Notes: generated by a model from the sequence alone, not told the origin. A stretch of 64,000 nucleotides of DNA from Artemia franciscana (GCF_032884065.1 NW_027062765.1:1-64000), one strand, 5' to 3'. Positions 1-13,389 are shown, counted from the stretch's first letter. Numbers and translations: made by a program.

Positions 1-498
1 AAGAAAAAATGGAACTAACTAATACAAATGAACTTAATTTTTACAATACTATATATACTTTATTTTCCAGAAATATCAGAAAAACTGGAAATTAAGATTT
101 TTTTTTTACATAAAACCTTTATTTTGTCAATTTTACAATTTTAAAATAAAAAGTTTTCTATATTCAAAAGTTTGCTTTTAGAGAAGTGCAAATGAGACAT
201 TTAGATTTTTAGAAAGCATAGGGGAGGGGAAAGTAGCCTTCTTTCATTGTAGTAATTATCGTTCATTTAAATTTGAGTTAAGATTCTCTTTTAAATTTGC
301 TCATTAAAGGATTTTTTTCATCAAAGTCATTATCAGTTATTTTGATATTTTATGTGATAATTAAAATTCATTTCTCTTTTTCTGAGCTTCATTTATCTAT
401 TGATAGGCATTTCTTGTGGTGGAAGTGACAGAGTTTTTTTGAATGTATAAATTATCAGTCTTGTCTGAGAAAATCAAATATGACGCACTTATTTTGAA
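1..498. other. AT-rich intergenic sequence
   Basis: I see no gene, RNA or clear repeat here. The sequence is AT-rich with scattered poly-T runs. Confidence 0.6.
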
Positions 499-1399
499 AT
501 GCATAAAAACCAAATTTCAGGTTTGATTTTTAACAGGGATAGTGTGGATGTTACGATAAGTGAATCTTATGCTATTTTTTTCCGACAAGATTTTGAAAAG
601 ATTTTTCTCAGACGAGATCAGTTCATGACAAAAATAATTCTTTGCACTTCATATTCACAAAATTATGGGGAAAGGGGGTTGGTTTTACCCTTCTGTGTCC
701 AAAAAGACGAAGGTGTTCAGTTGAAACTTTCAGGAAATGTTGAGGGAGTGTAGAGCAAAATCAAAACATAGTATGTGCATGCGGGCTGCCAAAAGGGTGT
801 TTCTGAAGAAGTACTCAGGATACTAAGTTAGAACTTAACAAGAATGATGAAAGGGAGGATCAATTGGCCAAAATACAACATGTACACACTAGCCCTAATA
901 CTACTGATACTACAACTATTGATACTTCCGTTGCGCCTTCTACTATGGCTGTGCATATGACAGAGAAAGTTTGAGGAAAAATTAAGAGAGGATGGACCTA
1001 TATAAAAACACGCTTATGCACACCAGTCGTCAAAAGGGCGTATCAGTAATGACTTAGGAACTGTTCAGCATTGAAGTTGAAGAAGAAATTGAAGCTTCTA
1101 CGGAATGATAAGGGGGACGTTCAACTGACTCATAGGCAATGTGTGTATAATGCTACTGATATTATCGTTACTAATTTTGCTAGTGCTACTCCAACAAGAC
1201 TACTACTACCTTTTCTACTACTCCTGCTACAGCAAACATTACTTTTATTAACACTAAGGCTAAAGATATGAAGAGAAGTTTAAGGGAGTATTTAGAGATA
1301 GTTAAATTAAACCAAACTACGTTAAGTAAATTAAAGTTATGTAATTGGTGTATCCCAGGAATACTACTACTACTACTACTACTACTAATAATAATAACT
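499..1399 (+). repeat. Family D (ACT)n-rich composite repeat, left block
   Basis: Degenerate tandem copies of a unit of a few hundred bases. Recurring words are a 'tgtgcatgcgggctgccaaa' type segment, a 'ttgaaactttcaggaaatgt' type segment, a 'caactgaccaaaaggcaaca' type segment and then a run of ACT/TAC triplets. Similar units lie at 2.33-3.09 kb, 11.2-11.8 kb, 48.8-50.9 kb (reverse strand) and 60.3-60.66 kb. The block ends in a pure triplet run at about 1361-1399, where the minus-strand LINE begins. In one frame the unit reads as short peptides such as QLKLSGNVEG followed by Thr-rich tracts. I do not recognise it as a named family. Confidence 0.7.
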
Positions 1400-2325
1400 C
1401 ACTGCAGCTCCAAGCCGCCTGAGGCCAACACAGCTCCGCACGCTCCTCCTTTAACCTAATCTATTTAAAGTCTCCCTCTTTACATCCTCCCAGGAAGTTC
1501 CCATTTCCATTAAATCTCTATTTATGACATCCTCACAACCCAGACAAGGATGACCTGCTTTCCATGTAGCCCCAGACGGTTGGCCGAAAAGGAAAATCTT
1601 CGGTAATCTGTCATCCTTTATCCTTAGAACGTGGCCTAGCCATCTCAACCTTTCTTTCATTATTGCCCTAGAAAGCGGGATTAAACAATATTTTTCGTAC
1701 AACCTACGGTTTGAAATACGGTCAGTCAGCCGGGTACCCAGAACAACCCGTAGGCAAACATCTAGTAAATTTTCATCTGCTTTTCGGAGTGCCCCTGCTT
1801 CAGAGCCATATTTCACCACTGTCATCACTGTAGCTTCCAATATTCTAATCTTGGTTTGCAGATTTATCTTTCTATTTTTCCAAATTTTTTTTACTGTGAA
1901 AAAACACCCTGAGCCTTAGCTATTCTACTTTTAACATCTTCACTGCTCCCACCATCTTTACTAATAATACTACCAAGGTAACTGAAGCTCCCAACCTGAT
2001 CAATCTTTTCGTTACCTATTGTCACTGTTCATCTTCACTTATTCCTAGCCTTAGTGACTTAGTCTTGTTAACATTAATTTTTAAGCCTATTTAGCACCCT
2101 GAACTCGCAAAACCTCTAAAAATTCATTCATTTTGTCACACTTTCATCCAATATGCTTAAATCATCAGTGTAATCTAAGTCTAGGAGCGTTTTTCCTCCC
2201 CATTTGATTCCATAGTCTCCAATTGCCTTTCCTGTGCTCCTTAAGACAAAGTCCATAACAATGATCCAAATAAAGGGGGATAACCGCTCAGATAATAATG
2301 AGAGGGATGACAAATTGACCAAAAA
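1400..2325 (-). pseudogene. 5'-truncated LINE, C-terminal reverse transcriptase (RTE/CR1-like)
   Basis: Remnant of a non-LTR retrotransposon ORF2, which copies its own RNA into DNA at a nick. Reading right to left, an open stretch at 2322-2128 contains the palm motif as YTDD (2161-2172) inside LLDLDYTDDLSIL. A broken stretch at about 2127-1841 still shows a YLGSIISKDGG-like sequence. Another open stretch at 1840-1451 carries the C-terminal block with RLRWLGHVLR, typical of RTE/CR1-type enzymes. Endonuclease, fingers and most of the palm are missing, as expected for 5' truncation. The palm motif is YTDD where (F/Y)ADD is usual. The 3' end abuts the (TAG)n/(TAC)n tract of family D, so the element is nested in that repeat. 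Clade assignment is tentative. Confidence 0.8.
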
Positions 2326-3095
2326 TGCAATATGTGCAAGCGGTTATTACTACTGCTGTTATTGCTACTGCTGCAAATGCTACTTCTATTTTGACTCTTA
2401 CTAAGATTAAAGGTATTAGGGTGACAATTGTTGAGGGAGAATTTGAACTAAGTCAAAAAACGATATGTGAATAATGCTTGTCAAAAGGGCAGATTCAGTT
2501 GAAACTTCCAAGGCGTAAAGAAAGGGATTGTCAATCGACCAAAAGACAGCATGTGTATACTATCAATGCTACAAGTACTACTACTACTATTTTTACTGCT
2601 AATACTACTAATAATACTAGTATTAATAAAACTATGACTAATGCTGCCACTAACGCTAAGGGTATTTAAGTGGACATTTCAGTGAATGTTAAGGCAGAAG
2701 TGGAACTGCATCAAAACAGATTTTGTGCATACAGGTTTTCAAAAAGGCTTATGAACAATATCTTGGGAGCAATTTGGAATATTAGGTTGTAATTTATGAG
2801 GCTTGAGTTTGGGTCAACAAGAACGACAACTGTCGATATTTTTTAATAGGCAAAAGGTAAGGATATTAAATCCAAGATTTCGGGGAATGTTGAAAGAATG
2901 TTGAGCTAATTCAAAATGTACTATTTGCATACATGTTACAAAAAAATATATCAGTGATATCTCTAGAACTGATTACGGTTTTTTGCAGAAATTTTTAGAA
3001 TGTTTTGAAGGGGACTTGGAAAAAAACAAAAGGTGTTATACTACTACTACTACTACTACTACTACTGCTAGTAATAATGCTAAAACATAATAGGT
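2326..3095 (+). repeat. Family D composite repeat, right block
   Basis: Continuation of the (ACT)n-rich repeat beyond the inserted LINE. Units start near 2300, 2480 and 2700, each with the 'tcaactgaccaaaag' type word followed by ACT triplets. A pure TAC run sits at about 3040-3066. Thr-rich peptides result from the triplets in one frame (about 2478-2669) and are probably a by-product of the repeat rather than a gene. Confidence 0.65.
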
Positions 3096-3222
3096 GCATA
3101 ATAAGTATGCACCTAAAGAAGAGAGAGATTATCTCCATTTGTCAATGGATTGGAGGGAATACTTATTAGAAATATTCAAGTTGTGTGAATATTGTGCAAG
3201 AAAATGCTTTCTACTAGAGACA

Positions 3223-5475
3223 AGAGCTAAGAGCAAATATGGCACTTATGACGAGGTCGGAAGAGCCAAGAGCTCATATGGTATGAGCTCTAGCAAAATT
3301 CTAATAATCAATAGATTGCTTTAAAAGGAAAATCAGAGGCTTAATGCCGGTCGGGATTTAAAATAAGAGCTCTAAGTCACGAGGTCCTTCTAAATATTAA
3401 TATTCATTAAGATCCGATCACCCACTCGTAAGTTAAAAATACCTCAATTTTTCTAATTTTTCCTCTCTTCAGCACCTCAGATGGTAGAATCGGGGAAAAC
3501 GACTTTATCAAGTCAATTTGTGCAGCTTCCTGACACGCCTACCAGTTTTCATCGTCCTAGCACGTCCAGAAGCACCAAATTCGCCAAAGCACTTACCCCC
3601 CCCCCTAACTGCCCCATAGAGAGCGGATCCAGTCCGATTATGTCAATCACGTATCTACACCATTTATAAGCGTTTTACAAGATTTCTGTTTTCCCCCTCC
3701 AACTCCCCCCAATGTCAACAGATCTGGTCGTGATATGAAATAAGAGCTCAGAGACAGAAGTTCCTTCTAAATATCAAATTTCATTCAGATTTGGTTACCC
3801 GTTCTTGAGTTAAAAATACCTCAATTTTCTAATTTTTACAAATTAACAATCCCCAGCTCCCCCAAAGAGAACGGATCCGTTCCAATTATGTCATTCTCGT
3901 ATCTATAACTTGTGCTCATTCTTCCCATCAAGTTTCATCCCGATCTATCCACTCTAAACGTTTTCCAAGATTTCTGTTTCCCCCCTCCAACCCTCTATGC
4001 CTCCAGATCCGATTTGAATTGAAAATGGAGAATCTGAGACATAATATTCTTCTATATATCAATTGTCATTAAGATCCGATCTCCCATCCGTAAGATACAT
4101 CGATTTTCACGTTTTCCAAGAATTCCGGTTGACCCCTCCAACTCTCCTAAATGTCACCGGATCTGGTGAAGATTTAAAATGAGAGTTCTAAAGCACAAGA
4201 TCCTTCAAAACATCAAATTTTATTAAGATGCCATCACCCGTTCGTAAGTTGAAATTACCTCATTTTTTCGGAATTCCTCCCCCCCCCCACTCCACCAAAG
4301 TAAGTGGATCCAGTTTAAATATTTCGGAACTCCTCCACCCCACCCCACCCCACCCCCACTCCACCAAAGTGGGTGGATCCGGTCTCGTTATGTCAGTCAA
4401 GTAACTTGGACTTGTGCTTATTCTTCCCACCAAGTTTTATCCTTATCTCTCCGCTTTAAGCCGTTTCCAAGATTTTCTTGTCCCCCTCCCGATGACACTG
4501 GATCCGACCAGGATTTAAAATAAGAGATCTGAGTTACAAGGTTCTTCTAAATATGAAATTGCCGTCTCTAAGATCCGATCACTCCTTCGTAAGTAAAAAA
4601 TACCTCATTTTTTGGAATTATCCCTCCCCCCACCGAACTACACCAAAGAGAGCGGATCTGTTCCGGTTATGTCAACCACGTATCTATGGCTTGTGCTTAT
4701 TTTTCCCACCAAGTTTCATCCTGATCCCTCCACTCTAAGCGTATTCCAAGATTTAAGGCCCCCCTAACTCCCCCCAATGTCACCAGATCCGGTCAGAATT
4801 TAAAATAAGAGCTCTGAGACACGATATCCTTCCAAAAAGCAAATTTCATTAAGATTCAATCACTCATTTGTAGGTTAAAAATACCTCATTTATTCTAACT
4901 TTTCATGGTTAATCCTGCCCCAGCTCCCCCAAAGAGAGCGGATCCGTTCCGGTTATGTCAATTACATATCTAGGACCTATGATTATTTTTCCTACCAAGT
5001 TTCATCCCAATACCTCCACTACACGTTTTCCATGATTTTAGGTCCCCCCCCCCTCCCCCACAACTCCCCCAATGTCACCGGATCCGGTCGGGATTTCAAA
5101 TAAGAGCTCTGAGATATCCTTCTAAACATCAAATTTCATTAAGATCCGATCATTCCTTCGTAAGTTAAAAATAACTCATTTTTTTCTAATTTTTCATAAT
5201 TAACCCCCTCCCCCAACTGCCCCAAAGAGAGCAGATCCGTTCCTGTTATGTCAATCACCTATCTAGGACTTGTGCTTATTTTTTCACCAAGTTTCATCCC
5301 AATCCCTCCAGTCTAAGCGTTTTTTGCCCCCCCCCTCCAACTCCCCCCAATGTCACCGGATCGGTTCGGGATTTAAAATAACAAATCTGAGACAAGATAT
5401 CCTTCCAAAAATCAAATTTCATTAATATCCGATCACCCGTTCGTAAGTTAAAAATACTTCATTTTTTCAAATAAC
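3223..5475 (+). mobile_element. Family A Helentron-like element A1: 5' end and tandem array
   Basis: The 5' end is 'acaagagctaagagc' followed by TATGGCACTT, whose reverse complement lies at the 3' ends of other copies. A second motif, gagctcat-atggt-atgagctc (about 3270-3290), is an 8-bp-stem hairpin. Then follow imperfect direct repeats, each with 'aagatccgatcacccgttcg', a C-rich stretch, 'agagagcggatccgttccgg' and 'aagtttcatcccgatc'. The 'cgtaagtt' landmarks near 4570, 4855, 5141 and 5432 give a period of 285-291 bp. A shorter unit of about 152 bp sits near 4075-4227. The array runs straight into a Helitron Rep gene at 5480, so this may be the 5' half of a once-autonomous element. Confidence 0.75.
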
Positions 5476-5479
5476 AAGA

Positions 5480-8011
5480 ATGTTTGGACAGCACTTACAT
5501 CTAAGGAACATTAAAGCATACACACTGGAAGAGTTGAAAGAGACTCTTGAGAGTCGTTTATTAGAAAAAGAAAAGGGCCAAGAGCAAACTTATGAAGTAT
5601 CAGATGGAGCAATATTAGAAAAACTGACAAATGATGCCAAATCACACTTAGTAGATCATTTCTCTATACAACCACTTGACTCCTCAGTACCAAAAGACTT
5701 TATTGATGACTTTAAGAACAATAAAAACATTAAGAATGACCAATTTCAATTGAAAAGATTACATGGTTTAGGGGAGGGTCTTTTTCAAGAGGAATTGGAT
5801 ATCAAAGAGTTTCCTAATCTCTCCCCTTATGGCAAAAACCATATGCGGGACATGGCCCGTCAGTTTTTGATACGAATGGCAGACTACATCAAAGGGCGTC
5901 TTCTTATTAGACACCCACAGTTCCATCTAAACAAAAGCTATCTATTTCACTACTTTCAACATCAAGAGTTTACTTTTTTAACAGTGTTGCACATATGATT
6001 AGGCCTGTCAGGCCTAGTCAAAGTGCAAAAGATTTTCTGGATCGACTTCAACACAGAGATGGTGAAATGGAAACGTCAACTTTTTCAGTCCAGTCAAGAG
6101 TGAGAGGATCTCGTCAATATTTTCATGCTTTGGCGGGAAAAGTCAAGTCTATGATAGAGCAAGAAGGGCCACCAACGTTATTTATTACAGCCTCTTGTGC
6201 AGAATGGTATTCTCCAGAATTCATAAAGCACTTACATGACATCAACAGTCATGTGGTTGGCGTTGATAAAATGACACCAGCTGGATTAACAGCAATGGAC
6301 CCTGTATCGGTGGCTATACATTTTCACAAGAAATGGAGGGCCATATTCAACAACCTTATCTGTGCAAAGTTGAATCCTGTCTTTGGTACAATCAAGGATT
6401 ACTTTTGGCGTATTGAATACCAAACGAGAGGTGCACCACAAGTGTATTGCATTCTCTGGGTAGAAAATGCACCAGTCATTGGAAAATCATCACTGGATGA
6501 AGTTACAAGGTACATTGATAGCATTATCTCAGGCCAATTTCCTGATAAGCTGATGAGTTCAACCCTGCACTAACTTGTTGTCAATCACCAGATGCACTGC
6601 TGCAACAAATACTGCCAACGGAAATTCAAAAAAAAATTCAGGCAAATGGATTAGTTATTGCAAATTCGGCTTTCCTCGCCCTTCTAAAACACAAACTGAA
6701 GTCCATGATTTGATAGACTGTTTGGCTCATGGGACCAACCGCAAAAAAAAAACAATAAGGGAATATATGATATTGCTTGTAAAGATAAGGAGAGGTACAA
6801 CAATGATTACAATCCCTCATTGTTATTGGCCAATTTGTCAAATGTTGATGTTCAATATATTGGTCATATCGGCTCCAAGTTGCCATACTATATAAAAGAC
6901 TACATGACGAAAGGTGAGAAGTCAGAAATTGATGAGATATGGGAAGAAGTGAATAATGCGTACAAAAGTCTGGGCCCACGGTCAATGTCATTTCTATTAA
7001 ACTCAGTTAAAACGCGTCAAGTTGGAGCAGTAGAGGCGGCAGATAGGCTTCTTGACACAAATTTGTTCAGTTTTTCAAGACAATTCAGATTTGTGGATTT
7101 ATCCAGGGTGACAGAACTGAAAATGACACTGAAAACAATCAAGGAATTTGAAGTAATTGCAAGTAAGGATTCTCAAAGTTTGGATCTGTATGTTGCCCAC
7201 TGGGTAGCTAATGTTTATCCAAACAGGTCAGAGCATATGGAACGCATGAGTCTATATGAGCTGTTGTCTTGGCATGAACACATACGATGGGGCAATGATG
7301 CAAAAATGTAACTGAAAACCGGTTCATTTTTTTAAGACGACGCACTCAAAACCATATATCATACAGCACAAAAAGGCCAATCCCTTGGAATCCGACGAGA
7401 AGAAAGAACCATACTACGGTATGCTGTTGAAATTGTTCAAGCCATGGAGAAATGAACACAATATTTCAGTTCATGACTTCATCAACTTTGAAACATATTC
7501 CATTGAAAGTGAAAAATATCCAGCCACGGTAGCCTATCATGAGAAACTGGTAAACAAAACCACATGCGATGCTGAATTGTAGACAAGAGTACGCCAGCGA
7601 GCCACGGAAATTCAGGCTAGTGAAATTAATGACTTAACTGATGGGCAACAGGAAATTGATGATCCAAATAACGATTTACAAAGATAGATTATTGATAGAG
7701 CAGCTGATGCTATGGAAGATTTAGTCAATGCGAATAGACAGCTACTAGAGTCAATCACAAGTGAAGAGTTGTCAAATGACTTCAATTCCCTTAATTTAGA
7801 TCAGAAGAGAATTGTTGACAGAATTGTTGGCAACCTAAAAAATGGCAGCAATGATAGCAATGACAAGCCCGTCAGACTGATAGTGCCTGGCTTTGGGGGA
7901 ACTGGGAAGTCACGAGTAATTAGTGTATTTAGAAGGTTTATTTGTTCAACAGAATGGAGTTGGACATATTATTCATCAGTCACAAACAGGTGCGCATATG
8001 TTTTACAGTGA
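5480..8011 (+). pseudogene. Helitron/Helentron Rep-helicase, broken and 3'-truncated
   Basis: Relic of the RepHel protein, which nicks, joins and unwinds DNA in rolling-circle transposition. Recognisable blocks in order: the helitron_like_N region (LSPYGKN near 5820-5850, then SRVRGSRQYF near 6090-6120); GPPTLFITASCAEW (about 6169-6210); RIEYQTRGAPQVYC (about 6409-6450), where the His-X-His metal site should be; CKFGFPRP (about 6660-6685); the two-tyrosine motif YIKDYMTK (about 6885-6910), intact; an EPYY..LLKLFKPWRNE block (about 7407-7455); and the helicase Walker A motif GFGGTGKS (about 7885-7915). It then ends. Damage: a frameshift near 5990, a stop at 6571-6573, frameshifts at A runs near 6635 and 6745, disruption at 7311-7385, and stops at 7580-7582 and 7685-7687. 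Both His codons of the HUH site are changed (6439-6441 Gln, 6445-6447 Tyr). It is dead. It follows the family A array in the same orientation. Confidence 0.9.
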
Positions 8012-9177
<1,166 letters not shown>

Positions 9178-9524
9178 AATAATTATAAAGTTTTAATTAT
9201 TCAATAAATTATAAATTTTCTCAAGTTGCTATTACCCACTATTTTAAACTGAACACTACCATTCTTTATTTTCTAATAATATTATCATCAATGTTAAGTT
9301 ATCCTTTTCTTATTGGGATTTTAGACAAAATTTTATGTGATCCTAGGTAGCCGAGTCAAGGTTATTAGATATTACAATTCTTTAATTGGTCCTTTTCCCA
9401 AACTACTTTTATACATTTTGTAAATAATTTGTCTGCTTTTAAATGTAATAATTTGTCTGACAACAGTTAAAAATATTCTTTTTCAATATATTATTTTGTT
9501 ACAATCTCCAATTTATCAAACAGT

Positions 9525-10975
9525 TTGTGGTAACAAACTGTAGTAAGGAGCGACTCGACTCAATAGTAACCAAAACTAAAAAAAAATGCAATTTTGATAC
9601 CAATAGTTACATCAAAAGAATCGCATTTTAAGACTGATTTTAAATATGTAAGATTCATCAAGTTTAATCTTACCCATCAAAAGTTACGAGCCTGAGAAAA
9701 TGTGCCTTATTTTAGAAAATAGGGGGAAACACCCCCTAAAAGTAATAGAATCTTAAAGAAAATAACACCATCAGATTCAGCATATCAAAGAGCCCTACTG
9801 TGGAAGTTTCAAGCTCCTATCTACAGAAATGTGGAATTTTGTATTTTTTGCCAGAAGACAGATCACAGATGGGTCTTTGTTTGTTTTTGTTTTTTCCCAG
9901 GGGTGATTGATTGTATCAATCCAACAGTCCTAGAATGTCACAAAAGGGCTCATTCTAACGGAAATTAATAGTTATAGTGGCCTTTTTAAGTGACCAAAAA
10001 CATTTGAGAGCACCTAAGACCCATCCCAAAAAAATTTTTTCCCAAAGTTACTGGATCAAAATTTTGAGACAGCCATTCTGTTCAGCTTAGTCAAAAACTT
10101 AATAACTTTGTCTTTGGGGACAACTTGATCCCCCACAGTCCCCAAGGGAGGGGCTGCAAGTTATAAACTTTGATCATTGTTTATATATAGTAATGGTTAT
10201 TATGAAGTGTACAGACGTTTTCAGGGGGACTTTTTTACATTGAGGTGGAGGTGAGTTGGGGGATGGGGTTACGTGGGAGGAACTATCCATGGAGGAATTT
10301 ATTAAGAGGGAAGATTTATCAATTTCCATGAGGGGGGTGTACAATTTTCTAGCATTATTTAAAAAACCAATGAGAAAATAAATACATTTTTTTCAACTGG
10401 AAGTAATGAGTGGCATTAAAACTAAAAACGAAAATGAAATATTATGTATATAAGGGGGTTCGTCACCTCCACAAAACCTTGCTCTTTACGCTAAAGTATT
10501 TTAGTAATTTTAACTATTTATTCTATGGCCTCTGTGATTAAAGTGTCATTCTTAAAGATTTGGGACAAAATTCAAGCTTTAGTGTAAAGAGTGACGTATA
10601 GAGAAAATTAAAATTTTGTTTTATTTATTCATGTGCGGTGAGCCAAAATCAAAACATGCATTAATTCAAAATCGTTCAGAAATTAAATAAAAAAAAGAGT
10701 TTTTTTAACTTCAACTAAGGAGTGACATTAAAACTCAAAACAAACAAATTATTCTGTATATGAAAGGGGTTGTTCCCTCTTCAACACCTTGCTCTTTACA
10801 CAAAAGTTTTTTATTTGTTGTTTTAAAAAGCAGTGTTGACAAAGAGTCAAACTTTAGCATAAAGAGCAGGCGTTGAGGAGGGGACAACCTCTTTCATATC
10901 AAAATAATTTGTGTTTGTTTTAAGTTTTAATGTTGTTCCATACTTGCAGTTAAAAAAAAAATTGTTTTCTTATTT
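9525..10975 (-). mobile_element. Family B hairpin-ended element, copy B1
   Basis: Starts with a perfect hairpin at 9531-9550 (stem CAGTTTGT/ACAAACTG, loop GGTA), followed by 'gtagtaaggagcgac'. A degenerate inverse of that motif closes the element near 10940-10960. The right 270 bp (about 10700-10962) is a foldback, the arms being inverse copies around a loop near 10810-10830. Related copies are B2 (35.67-37.39 kb), a partial B3 (45.36-45.88 kb) and B4 (46.44-48.06 kb). If the hairpin marks the 3' end, as in Helitrons, the element lies on the minus strand. No ORF is supported. The Helentron-like class is inferred from structure. Confidence 0.75.
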
Positions 10976-11219
10976 AATTTTAAACATGAAGGGGTGCAAT
11001 TTCAGTTTTTCTTGAAAAATTAAGATATGTGAATCAAAACCTTAGTTGGTGCCAATTTCTCAAATTCTCAAGCTTGTTCAAGGTAGAATGCCTACATGAG
11101 GATATTCAGACATGCATTCAACATTCAAATGTACTACACAATGACTTTAAAATCAGATACAAAGATATTCTGATGGTGGAAATACCACCATAAACAAGTA
11201 GATATATAGATGCATGTTG

Positions 11220-11835
11220 TTAAAAGAGCATATCAGCTATATCCTAGGACCAGCTTAGAGTATTAAGTTGAATCTTTCAATGTATGCTGAGGGGGATATT
11301 AAACCAACAAAGAAACTATATGCAAACTACCACTAAAACTTCTGCCACTACTATAACTAATACTATTACTAAAGTTAAGCATATTAAGAAAATATTTTCA
11401 GGAAATATCTAGGGTTACATTGAGTTGAACTGAAATATGTGTGTGCAGGCTGTCAAAAGGATGAATCAGTACTACCTTAATAATGGCTTAAAGTATAAGG
11501 TTGAATAATTCAGGGTATATGGAAGTTTAAGTTAAACTAATAAAAATGCCTTATTGGTATACTATTACAACTAATAGTAATAGACTATTGCCATTAGTAC
11601 TATTATTATTAGGCTAGTGGTATTAATGTGAAGCTTTCAGAGCCTGTTCAGGATGATGTATTGTGTAGATGCACCCAGGTTGACAGAATACCATAGATAC
11701 AATGCTTTAGGAACAGAACATGGTATTAAGTTTTATTTTTCAGGGAAGATTGAGAAAGCATAAAGCCAAATCAGTGGAAACAATGTAAGTCCAGATTTTC
11801 CAAAGGGAGGGTATTATTAAAAACTGTGGAAACAG
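11220..11835 (+). repeat. Family D composite repeat, isolated block
   Basis: Shows the same word order as the left-hand D blocks: a 'aggctgtcaaaaggatga' type segment, 'aagttgaatctttcaatgta', a short run of ACT-like triplets (about 11320-11370), then a 'gaaatatgtgtgtgcaggct' type segment. It is more diverged and has shorter triplet runs. No coding potential is supported. Confidence 0.5.
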
Positions 11836-12482
11836 TGTTGAATCTCTTAAAATCTCTTATTTTAAAACTCAAACTAATGGCATAAAATACAAAGTCTTCA
11901 AAAAGTATTGTAAATGTATAATATCAGAGGAAATGCTATAGTGTTGCCTAAAGTAATGAGGTGTAATGCTATTAATTTTTTGGAATTGTTAAAGACTTAA
12001 ATATCTACATGTTTTAGGCCCCAAAGGACCTCATTGAAGACAAAGAAATAAAAGAAAAAAAATGGGGATTCCCCTCAATAGGAACATGAAAGAGGGTACA
12101 AAAATGTTTAGATTGGGGGCACTGGCTTGGTAAAGAAAAGGGAATTTTTTTTTTTTTGCAAATATTTCTTTTGTCTGCTTTAACATTGTCCAAAAAAGCC
12201 ATGCAAACTCTTTCCTTTGAACAGATTGGAACACAAAATTATTGTCCTTTGCCAAATGAGCAAAATATAGAAGGCAAATTTTATGTTGAGGGAATGGTCC
12301 CTATAAAATTAATGGAACCAAAGCCTTTACTTCAATTTGCTTATAACTTTCTAGGACTTATGAATGAGCTAAAGAGGTAAGACCATCTTGTTGGGAGGGG
12401 AAACTGTTGGGAGAAGAAAAAGCCAAAAATTTGTCCTTGATCTATCAGATATTTGTAGCTAAAAGTCCCTGGGCCAAGGGGG

Positions 12483-12962
12483 AATGATAAGGCTTATGTA
12501 CAATTGCGGTTCTTGAGAAGGAAACATTGTAAGAAAACAGTTCTTAGGCCTACTTCAAATATGCAATAAAGTGTAAAAAGCATATTTTGAACCTGCTTTG
12601 ACAAGTATTTACCCTAACCTCTCATTCCATCCCTTAATGGTGAATATACAGCCCAATGTATACATTTCCTTTGTGTTTTTTTATTTCATCTGCATTGATT
12701 GAATTAAGTTGAAAACAAGTGTGATGCATGGCATCATGCAGCATTGATTCAATGCTGATTTATGCTAGAAAAAAGCACAAAATCCATGGGAAATACACAA
12801 TTTGGGATTTATATTTGAAAATTAGAAGGGGGAGAGGGCAATGTCCTGGAAGCAGTTTCAAAATGCACTAACCACAAATGTTCTATATATTATGATAATT
12901 AGAATTGTTTTCTTACAATTTTCCCTTCTCAAGGGCCCCAGCTGTACATTATAACCAAAAAA
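12483..12962. mobile_element. Family C inverted-repeat element (MITE-like)
   Basis: The segment at about 12490-12550 (tgtacaatt...ttcttgagaagg...attgtaagaaaacagttct) is matched in reverse complement at about 12895-12955 (agaattgttttcttacaat...cccttctcaag...gctgtaca), with arms of roughly 55 bp. The centre holds nested palindromes such as cagcattgattcaatgctg (about 12750). A diverged relative lies at 61.44-61.74 kb. The element has no ORF, and no clear target duplication is visible. Confidence 0.6.
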
Positions 12963-13171
12963 TTGTTTCTTAAATACTTATTAGCATATTTACAGGGTCC
13001 ATTAGACCCTGGGTTCAATCCTCAATGTTTCATTCACCTAACTGAACTACTTTATTAGATAGCATGAAGCCTCTAAACCAGAGCTGCCTAACTCATTCTT
13101 AGGGTTGGACCTACATATTGAAGAAATTCCTAAATCTGGACAACCAACCTGTTGTTGTTGTTTGGGGTTTG

Positions 13172-13199
13172 ATGCATTTGACCAATGTGTCAAATGCAT
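13172..13199. repeat. Perfect 11-bp-stem palindrome
   Basis: ATGCATTTGAC and GTCAAATGCAT flank a 6-nt loop (CAATGT). It lies in otherwise plain sequence 3' of a LINE relic. No flanking inverted repeats suggest a larger element. Confidence 0.8.
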
Positions 13200-13389
13200 T
13201 TGTATTACTCAGTTGTTCTGTGGCTTCTATAGTCACTAGCTTGCTTGGGTGTCACTTCAGTCAGTATTCACTGAACCAGAACAGTATTACTTGACTTGCT
13301 ACTGGAGGGGGGTTATTTGCCTGCAGCAACTGCCTGCATTGAAATTGGGATTCAGAAAACTGCAGCTATGCATCATCAAACAGCAATTG

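Noticed and set aside
3481-3669. Open frames in family A arrays (also 4553-4738, 23544-23729, 53802-54155)
   Set aside because: They are chance frames in a repeated unit, interrupted differently in each copy.
3223-5475. CRISPR-like array from the regular repeats
   Set aside because: Units are ~287 bp with no unique short spacers, and the genome context is eukaryotic.
5480-8011. Active Helitron protein
   Set aside because: Several stops and frameshifts, loss of the HUH histidines and truncation after Walker A exclude activity.
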